Positions 58,426 to 64,000 of a DNA stretch of 64,000 bases are shown here, one piece after another. Under the pieces are notes generated by a model. The model did not search any database. It worked only from the letters and a program-made list of their open reading frames with translations, and had not been told where the DNA came from. The translations under genes were made by a program, and so were the position numbers. Location: positions 38,700 through 102,699 of the forward strand of contig CAMNSD010000012.1 in NCBI GenBank assembly GCA_946554445.1, read 5' to 3'. Each line of letters opens with the position of its first letter. Position 1 is the stretch's first letter. This DNA is from an uncultured Lachnospiraceae bacterium. Lineage in GTDB: Bacteria; Bacillota; Clostridia; Lachnospirales; Lachnospiraceae.

Positions 58426-59433
58426 ATGAAGACGGACAAATCAGATATTTTGAAATGGCTAAGAAACAGTGAGGATTACGTGTCAGGACAGCAACTGTGC
58501 AATCGTTTCGGGGTTTCCCGGACGGCGGTCTGGAAGGTGATCAATCAGTTGAAGGAAGAGGGTTATCAGATTGAGTCTGTACCACGCAAAGGGTATCGGT
58601 TGGTGGAGAGTCCGGCGGATGTTTTTTCCGCCAGCGAGATAGCCAGCAGACTGCAGACGACTTGGGCCGGCCGGAACCTGCATTTCTTTGCTTCCACGGG
58701 ATCCACCAATCCGGATGCCAAACATTTTGCAGAAGAAGGAGAGCCCCACGGGACCATCGTGGTGGCGGACAGACAGACCGCGGGCCGGGGACGAAGGGGC
58801 AGATCTTGGGTTTCTCCTGCCGGGACATCGATTTATTTTACCATCGTGGTCAGACCGAAATTTACGCCGGATAAGGCATCCATGATCACCCTGGTGACGG
58901 CTCTCAGCGTAGCCCAGGCCATTGAGGAAGTTACAGGACTGCCGGCGCAGATCAAATGGCCCAACGATATTGTGGTGCATAAAAAGAAAGTCTGCGGTAT
59001 TCTCACGGAGATGAGTATGACGCCGGAGATGGACGAGATTCAGTTTGTGGTGGCGGGCGTGGGCGTGAATACAAATCATGACAGCTTGGAAGATTTTCCG
59101 GAGGAAATCCGGGAAACGGCTACGTCCCTAAAGATAGAATCCGGCAAAGTGGTTGACCGTGTCGGGCTTTTGGAACGCATTCTTGCCCGCTTTGAAGAAA
59201 ATTATGACACTTTTGTCAGGATAGAGGATTTATCCAGTCTTCGGGAAGCCTATCAGGCGCATCTGATCAATATGGATGCCCAGGTATTGGTTTTGGATCC
59301 GGCAGGAGAATATACCGGAATTTCCCGGGGGATCAGCGAGACCGGGGAACTGATCGTGGAACGGGACAATGGAGAACGGGTGTTGGTGTATGCCGGGGAA
59401 GTGTCGGTGAGAGGGCTGTACGGATATGTGTGA
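58426..59433 (+). CDS. birA: Bifunctional biotin protein ligase and biotin operon repressor
   Basis: A 335-residue class II biotin ligase. The N-terminal winged helix (DILKWLRNSEDYVSGQQLCNRFGVSRTAVWKVINQLKEEGYQIESVPRKGYRLVES, about 8-65) binds DNA, so it should also repress biotin genes. The catalytic part has TNPDAKHFAEEGEPHGTIVVADRQTAGRGRRGRSWVSPAGTSIYFTIV, with the biotin-binding GRGRRGR loop, and IKWPNDIVVHKKKVCGILTEM, then VGVNTN. A C-terminal SH3-like domain (residues 290-335) follows. The start is uncertain: ATG 58426 has a weak ribosome site, and a GTG at 58393 or TTG at 58402 are alternatives. Confidence 0.94.
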   Translation: MKTDKSDILKWLRNSEDYVSGQQLCNRFGVSRTAVWKVINQLKEEGYQIESVPRKGYRLVESPADVFSASEIASRLQTTWAGRNLHFFASTGSTNPDAKHFAEEGEPHGTIVVADRQTAGRGRRGRSWVSPAGTSIYFTIVVRPKFTPDKASMITLVTALSVAQAIEEVTGLPAQIKWPNDIVVHKKKVCGILTEMSMTPEMDEIQFVVAGVGVNTNHDSLEDFPEEIRETATSLKIESGKVVDRVGLLERILARFEENYDTFVRIEDLSSLREAYQAHLINMDAQVLVLDPAGEYTGISRGISETGELIVERDNGERVLVYAGEVSVRGLYGYV

Positions 59434-59528
59434 GAAGAAACTGCCCAGCAGCATATGCCATACAGGCAAATATGCGGAATAAAAGTATTTTACGCATTGA
59501 TTTTATGAATAATAGAGTGGGAAAAGCG

Positions 59529-59870
59529 ATGGAGGATACAAGGATTGTGCTCTGCGGCGCCAATGCCTATGAGCAGAAATATTATTTTAACGAGAAGTTC
59601 AAGGGGATTCCACAGTCCATTCAGGATGAACTGCACGTGATCTGTGTGCTGTTCACGGAGGAAGTGGGCGGCATCTTTACCATTGTCTTTGAGGAGGACG
59701 GCAGTATTTCTTTAGAGACGGATGCTGAGGAGAATGATCTGCTCTATGATGAGATCAGCAGCGGCTTATTGGTGGGTGAAATCCGCCGGAACAGGCAGGA
59801 AATGTTTGCATCCCTGCAGTTGTATTATCGGGTATTTATTTTGCACGAGCCGCTGGAAGATGAGGTTTAA
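59529..59870 (+). CDS. DUF6145-like small protein
   Basis: A 113-residue soluble protein: MEDTRIVLCGANAYEQKYYFNEKFKGIPQSIQDELHVICVLFTEEVGGIFTIVFEEDGSISLETDAEENDLLYDEISSGLLVGEIRRNRQEM. The pattern AYEQKYYFN, VLFTEEVGG and FEEDGSI-LETDA match the Lachnospiraceae DUF6145 family as I remember it, which has no assigned function. ATG 59529 is preferred because the homology begins there; in-frame ATG 59505 lies upstream. It lies between birA and dusB and may be co-transcribed with dusB, which begins 10 bp after. Confidence 0.75.
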   Translation: MEDTRIVLCGANAYEQKYYFNEKFKGIPQSIQDELHVICVLFTEEVGGIFTIVFEEDGSISLETDAEENDLLYDEISSGLLVGEIRRNRQEMFASLQLYYRVFILHEPLEDEV

Positions 59871-59879
59871 GGATATACT

Positions 59880-60851
59880 ATGGTAAATTTATTGCAGCCG
59901 CTTACGATCGGCGGTGTTACGCTTGTGAACAATATCATACTGGCGCCTATGGCAGGGGTGACTGACCTGCCATTTCGTTTGCTGTGCAGCGAGCAGGGAG
60001 CGGGGCTTACCTGTATGGAGATGGTGAGCGCCAAGGCCATTTGGTACGGCAATAAAAATACCGAAAGCTTACTGGAAATCCATCCCGATGAGGGAATGAC
60101 ATCCCTGCAGCTGTTCGGTTCGGATCCGAAGATTGTCAGCGAGATGGCCAAACGGATCGAGGAGCGGCCTTTCCAGGTGCTGGATATCAACATGGGCTGT
60201 CCCGTGCCGAAGGTAGTGAATAATGGGGAAGGATCGGCCCTGATGCGGGAGCCAAAGCTGGCCGGGGAAATTATCGCCGCCACGGTCAAGGCCATTGGCA
60301 AACCGGTTACTGTAAAGATTCGCAAAGGATTTGATGCAGCCCATGTCAATGCCGTGGAGATGGCCAGGATTGCAGAAGACGCAGGGGCCGCTGCGGTGGC
60401 GGTGCATGGCAGGACCAGGGAGCAGTATTATGCCGGGGAGGCGGACTGGGAGATCATACGGCAGGTTGTGGAGGCGGTATCCATTCCTGTGATTGGTAAT
60501 GGGGATGTGACGGATGGTGCGAGCGCCCGCAGGATGCTAGAACAGACCGGCTGTGCGGCAGTGATGATCGGACGGGCGGCCAGAGGCAATCCTTGGCTGT
60601 TTCGACAGATGGCCGCTTACCTGCAGGATGGTACAATCGTTCCAGAGCCGGACAGAGAAGAGCGCAAGGCCATGATACTGCGCCATGCGAAACTGCAGCT
60701 GGATACAAAGGGAGAATATACCGGCGTCCGGGAGATGCGAAAGCATGTGTCATGGTATACGGCAGGTATGCCCAATTCTGCAAAACTCAGACAGAGCGTA
60801 AATCTCGCAGAGAGTTTTGCCCAGATTAAGGAATTGGTGGAATCCATGTGA
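59880..60851 (+). CDS. dusB: tRNA-dihydrouridine synthase
   Basis: A 323-residue FMN enzyme reducing uridine in tRNA D-loops. The TIM-barrel motifs are in order: LAPMAGVTDLPFRLLCSEQG, MNMGCPVPKVVNNGEGSALM with the active-site Cys, PVTVKIRKGFD, VAVHGRTREQYYAGEADW, GNGDVTDG and AVMIGRAARGNPWLF. It matches the DusB branch. The start ATG 59880 follows AGGATA. It is 10 bp after the DUF6145-like gene. No tRNA gene is nearby. Confidence 0.94.
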   Translation: MVNLLQPLTIGGVTLVNNIILAPMAGVTDLPFRLLCSEQGAGLTCMEMVSAKAIWYGNKNTESLLEIHPDEGMTSLQLFGSDPKIVSEMAKRIEERPFQVLDINMGCPVPKVVNNGEGSALMREPKLAGEIIAATVKAIGKPVTVKIRKGFDAAHVNAVEMARIAEDAGAAAVAVHGRTREQYYAGEADWEIIRQVVEAVSIPVIGNGDVTDGASARRMLEQTGCAAVMIGRAARGNPWLFRQMAAYLQDGTIVPEPDREERKAMILRHAKLQLDTKGEYTGVREMRKHVSWYTAGMPNSAKLRQSVNLAESFAQIKELVESM

Positions 60852-60953
60852 GTCTTACCGCATATACTATCTCAGAAATGGACGGGGCAGTCTGTACGGG
60901 AAGCGGGCGGACATCCTGCGTTCAGGAATTAAGACAGGCCGGGAGCGGTGGAT

Positions 60954-61808
60954 ATGGAAGCGGAGACGATCGTATATTACCATCCAATGATACAGCAGCC
61001 GCGCCAGTACTGTGCCGCGAAAAGGCACTGGTGGCAGGATGCCATATTGCAGGAAAGAATCTTGCCGCCACAGCCGCTGCCAGCAGCAGGCGGGAAAAAT
61101 CCGTTTACCCTTGTGGACTGTCCGGTGCCGCCTTTTGTCCATAAAAGAAAGGCTTGGAAACCGGCGGAGTTATCGGAGGCCATGGAGAGCGTACTCCATC
61201 GCGTGACAGGAATGGCCGATGCATATCTACATCCACAGATTATGACAATACTGTCAGAAATGTATAAGGAGCGTTGGGAGACCTGCCGGGAGACTACGGA
61301 GATGCTGCTGGGAAATATTTTGTCGGCTTACGGCGCCTGGTGTCTGCGGGAACAGGGCCAGGCGACGGTACTGCTTGGCGCGCCGGAGGATACGGAATGG
61401 CAGATGAGCATGACATGGCGGCTTTTGGAGCCATATCTTGACCGGGTAAACAAGCTTATCTTCTATTATATAGAGAGGGAAGAGACGGACGTCTGGGAAG
61501 AATTATCTGTGCATCTGGAACAATATTATTACGAGTACGGTCTTGTGCCGCAGCTGCTATCGTATCAGAAGAAAGAGGAAAAGGGGCGGGGCGGTGCAAG
61601 AAAGTCTGCGGGCATTATTCTGGATTATGGCGGCAGTATCGGATGTATCCGGACCATGCCAGACAAACCATGCGTCTATATAGATATGACATCCTGTCCG
61701 GATAAAGAGCGGGCATATGCCAGAAAAGTCGGACAGATTCTTTACGTTTCACCGCTTAACTATCTTGACACTATGGTAAAAAATAGTTATGATAGATTAG
61801 TTCATTGA
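60954..61808 (+). CDS. Hypothetical protein, dusB-neighbour
   Basis: A 284-residue soluble protein with no signal peptide or membrane helix. The N-terminal region is Gln/Pro-rich ([31 protein letters not shown]), followed by a helical middle ([42 protein letters not shown]), then [19 protein letters not shown] and a C-terminal part with [60 protein letters not shown]. The DYGGS...G..R segment and the final VSPLNYLDT have a compact, folded look. I do not recognise the family. ATG 60954 is preferred over the GTG at 60948; GGGAGCGG lies upstream. It sits between dusB and greA. Confidence 0.65.
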   Translation: MEAETIVYYHPMIQQPRQYCAAKRHWWQDAILQERILPPQPLPAAGGKNPFTLVDCPVPPFVHKRKAWKPAELSEAMESVLHRVTGMADAYLHPQIMTILSEMYKERWETCRETTEMLLGNILSAYGAWCLREQGQATVLLGAPEDTEWQMSMTWRLLEPYLDRVNKLIFYYIEREETDVWEELSVHLEQYYYEYGLVPQLLSYQKKEEKGRGGARKSAGIILDYGGSIGCIRTMPDKPCVYIDMTSCPDKERAYARKVGQILYVSPLNYLDTMVKNSYDRLVH

Positions 61809-61914
61809 GACGAAAACAGTATACAGTCCCTTATTCGTGCGGTTTAGCGGTCAGACCTGCGGCCGTCGGGATAAGAGAATAATAGGAATAAATAGAGAAA
61901 GAGGGAGATTTACC

Positions 61915-62397
61915 ATGCAGGAGAAAAAGAATATCTTAACGTATGAAGGATTGCAGAAATACGAAGAGGAACTGCACAACTTGAAAGTAGTCAAACGTCA
62001 GGAAGTGGCGCAGAAGATCAAGGAGGCCAGAGAACAAGGCGATTTGTCTGAAAACGCCGAGTACGATGCAGCCAAAGATGAACAGCGCGACATTGAGGCT
62101 AGGATTGAAGAACTGGAAAAGATTTTAAAGAACGCAGAAGTCGTGGTGGAGGACGAGGTGGATCTTGACAAGATCAACATCGGCTGCCAGGTAAAAATAT
62201 TGGATATCGAGTTTAAGGAAGAATTAGAGTATAAGATTGTAGGAAGTACCGAAGCCAACAGTTTAAAGGGTAAGATTTCCAATGAATCTCCCGTGGGTAA
62301 GGCATTGATCGGTTCTAAAGTGGGCGACACTGTGGAAGTGGAGACACAGGCGGGAACCATTCAGTATAAGGTATTGGAGATTCAGAGATCTAACTAA
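61915..62397 (+). CDS. greA: Transcription elongation factor GreA
   Basis: A 160-residue factor that rescues backtracked RNA polymerase by stimulating transcript cleavage. The N-terminal coiled coil ([50 protein letters not shown], about 8-57) carries the conserved acidic tip DLSENAEY. The C-terminal FKBP-like domain follows ([20 protein letters not shown], and VLEIQRSN end). ATG 61915 has GAGGGAG 6 bp upstream. lysS follows 44 bp later, a greA-lysS order common in clostridia, so they probably share an operon. Confidence 0.96.
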   Translation: MQEKKNILTYEGLQKYEEELHNLKVVKRQEVAQKIKEAREQGDLSENAEYDAAKDEQRDIEARIEELEKILKNAEVVVEDEVDLDKINIGCQVKILDIEFKEELEYKIVGSTEANSLKGKISNESPVGKALIGSKVGDTVEVETQAGTIQYKVLEIQRSN

Positions 62398-62441
62398 ATA
62401 TATGATTTGTCGGGAATTACAGATGGAGGATGAACAGCAGT

Positions 62442-63953
62442 ATGGCTAAGACACAGAATCAGCAAAATGCACAGCAGGAGCAGGATATTAACCAGTTATT
62501 AAAGGTCAGGAGAGAGAAACTTGCGGCTTTGCAGGAAGCAGGTAAAGATCCTTTTCAGATTACCAAATACGATGTGACACATCACAGCCAGGAGATCAAA
62601 GATAAATTTGAGACATTAGAAGGAAATAAGACATCTATTGCAGGGCGTGTGATGAGCAAGCGTATCATGGGTAAGGCGTCCTTTTGTAACGTACAGGATT
62701 TACAGGGTGATATCCAGTGTTATGTGGCGAGAGACAGCATCGGAGAAGAGTCGTACGCTGATTTCAAAAAATATGACGTGGGCGATATTGTAGGTATCGA
62801 GGGTGAGGTGTTTAAGACCAAGACCGGCGAGATATCCGTTCATGCATCGAAAGTGACACTATTGTCAAAAAGTTTACAGATCCTGCCGGAGAAATATCAT
62901 GGTCTGGTGAATACCGATATTCGTTACCGCCAGAGATACACGGATCTGATCATGAATGAAGAAGTTAAGAAGACCTTCGTCATGCGGTCCAAGATCATCA
63001 GTTCCATCAGACGCTATCTGGATGCTCAGGGATTCTTGGAGGTGGAGACGCCGATGCTGGTGTCCAATGCAGGCGGCGCGGCTGCCAGACCTTTTGAGAC
63101 GCATTACAATGCGCTGGACGAGGATGTCAAACTGCGTATTTCCCTGGAATTATATCTGAAAAGGCTGATCGTGGGCGGCATGGAGCGTGTCTATGAGATT
63201 GGCCGTGTCTTTCGGAATGAAGGCTTGGATACTAGACATAACCCGGAGTTTACCTTGATGGAACTGTATCAGGCATATACAGATTATAACGGTATGATGG
63301 ATCTGACGGAAAACATGTTCCGCCATGTGGCGAAAGAAGTATGTGGCACCACAACCATCCCTTACGGGGACGTGGAGATCGACTTGGGCAGCCCCTTTGA
63401 GCGGATTACCATGGTGGAGGCCGTTAAGAAATATGCGGGCGTTGATTTCGATGCAGTGCCAGATACCGCGGCAGCGAAGAAGCTGGCGGATGAAAAGGGC
63501 GTCCACTACGAGGACAGACATACAAAGGGCGATATCATCAATCTTTTCTTCGAAGAGTTTGTGGAAGAACATTTGGTGCAGCCCACCTTCGTGATGGATC
63601 ATCCGGTAGAGATTTCCCCTCTTACCAAGAGAAAACCGGACAAGCCGGAATATGTGGAGCGGTTTGAACTTTTTATCACTGCCAGGGAAATGTGCAATGC
63701 TTATTCCGAATTGAACGATCCCATTGACCAGAGAGAACGTTTTAAGGCCCAGGAGGCCGCGCTTGCAGCCGGTGATGAGGAGGCCAACACCACGGATGAG
63801 GATTTCATGAATGCCTTGGAAATCGGTATGCCGCCCACCGGTGGTATCGGTTACGGGATTGACCGACTGGTGATGCTCCTTACCAATTCGCCTGCGATTC
63901 GCGATGTTTTATTGTTCCCGACAATGAAAACGCTTGGCAAAGAAAACCAGTAA
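62442..63953 (+). CDS. lysS: Lysyl-tRNA synthetase, class II
   Basis: A 503-residue enzyme that charges tRNA-Lys. The N-terminal OB fold (KTSIAGRVMSKRIMGKASFCNVQDLQGDIQCYV, about 60-110) binds the anticodon. The catalytic part has VETPMLVSNAGGAAARPFETHYNALD, motif 2 RNEGLDTRHNPEFT, and motif 3 GGIGYGIDRLVMLLTNSPAIRDVLLFP. The length and motifs are complete. ATG 62442 has GGAGGA about 11 bp upstream; an ATG at 62430 overlaps the ribosome site. It is likely co-transcribed with greA. The gene ends 47 bp before the window edge. Confidence 0.97.
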   Translation: MAKTQNQQNAQQEQDINQLLKVRREKLAALQEAGKDPFQITKYDVTHHSQEIKDKFETLEGNKTSIAGRVMSKRIMGKASFCNVQDLQGDIQCYVARDSIGEESYADFKKYDVGDIVGIEGEVFKTKTGEISVHASKVTLLSKSLQILPEKYHGLVNTDIRYRQRYTDLIMNEEVKKTFVMRSKIISSIRRYLDAQGFLEVETPMLVSNAGGAAARPFETHYNALDEDVKLRISLELYLKRLIVGGMERVYEIGRVFRNEGLDTRHNPEFTLMELYQAYTDYNGMMDLTENMFRHVAKEVCGTTTIPYGDVEIDLGSPFERITMVEAVKKYAGVDFDAVPDTAAAKKLADEKGVHYEDRHTKGDIINLFFEEFVEEHLVQPTFVMDHPVEISPLTKRKPDKPEYVERFELFITAREMCNAYSELNDPIDQRERFKAQEAALAAGDEEANTTDEDFMNALEIGMPPTGGIGYGIDRLVMLLTNSPAIRDVLLFPTMKTLGKENQ

Positions 63954-64000
63954 AATCAAGGGTTTGCGGTACTTGAACTTGTAAACTACAACAAATTTAC

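Noticed and set aside
62398..62441. T-box or other riboswitch ahead of lysS
   Set aside because: The greA-lysS gap is only 44 bp and shows no T-box motif.
1..64000. tRNA or rRNA genes
   Set aside because: No stretch with T-arm GTTCGA-type and matching acceptor ends, and no rRNA motif, was seen by reading.

Overview
The window looks like a chromosomal segment of a strictly anaerobic, low-to-mid GC Firmicute, most likely a Lachnospiraceae member (Clostridia). This rests on AGGAGG-type ribosome sites, a SAM-I riboswitch ahead of metK, a flavodiiron (FprA-type) oxygen reductase, several proteins I associate with Lachnospiraceae (the DUF6145-like protein, the 88-residue protein at 20.9 kb, the M-S-x-N-G-I proteins at 15-17 kb) and a general housekeeping layout. 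No rRNA, tRNA or CRISPR array was found. Most genes lie on the + strand.

Layout. 0-3.1 kb: the 3' end of a GH31 glucosidase and a three-gene amino-acid ABC transporter whose binding protein appears circularly permuted. 3.3-4.9 kb: a MotA/ExbB-like membrane protein, a membrane-anchored LuxR-type regulator and an opposite-strand FliG-like fragment. 4.9-13.6 kb: a NERD/zinc-finger protein, two MATE exporters, adenine salvage (apt plus an NCS2 purine permease), a flavodiiron protein and a DUF4422 glycosyltransferase. 13.9-17.4 kb: a decayed Rpn-type nuclease gene and a cluster of related cytoplasmic proteins starting M-(S/G)-x-(S/N)-G-I. 17.5-20 kb: a UDP-sugar pyrophosphorylase and galE. 20-24.2 kb: hemolysin III-like protein, an 88-residue conserved protein, a large polytopic membrane protein and a small alarmone synthetase. 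24.5-29.6 kb: a tail-anchored coiled-coil protein, a LysM/G5/M23 peptidase, murA, and the riboswitch-controlled metK. 29.7-33.7 kb: a two-component system next to a BcrA-type ABC exporter, then a CuZn-SOD-like protein. 33.8-38.5 kb: dnaE and pfkA.

38.5-47.05 kb is an accessory island between pfkA and the NAD operon. It holds a decayed IS1182-type transposase, an internally deleted IS30-type element, a fragment of another IS30 gene fused to a truncated LytTR response regulator, an AT-rich group of small secreted or membrane proteins with no recognised family, and one intact IS30-family transposase.

47.3-52.1 kb is an NAD salvage operon: nicotinamidase, a PRPP synthetase-like protein, nicotinamide phosphoribosyltransferase, NAD synthetase and an NrtR-type Nudix repressor. 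A perfect TTGTTA-T-TAACAA palindrome lies directly downstream of its promoter. 52.1-64 kb is housekeeping: an rRNA/tRNA methyltransferase, proC (preceded by a ~200-bp palindromic MITE-like insertion), a SleB-type cell-wall hydrolase, NfeD/SPFH, argF, birA, a DUF6145-like protein, dusB, a hypothetical protein, greA and lysS.

A family of short intergenic repeats built from GCGAAGC mini-hairpins occurs at seven sites between genes. Some copies end in a U-tract and probably act as terminators; one locus has three tandem copies with a 62-bp period.
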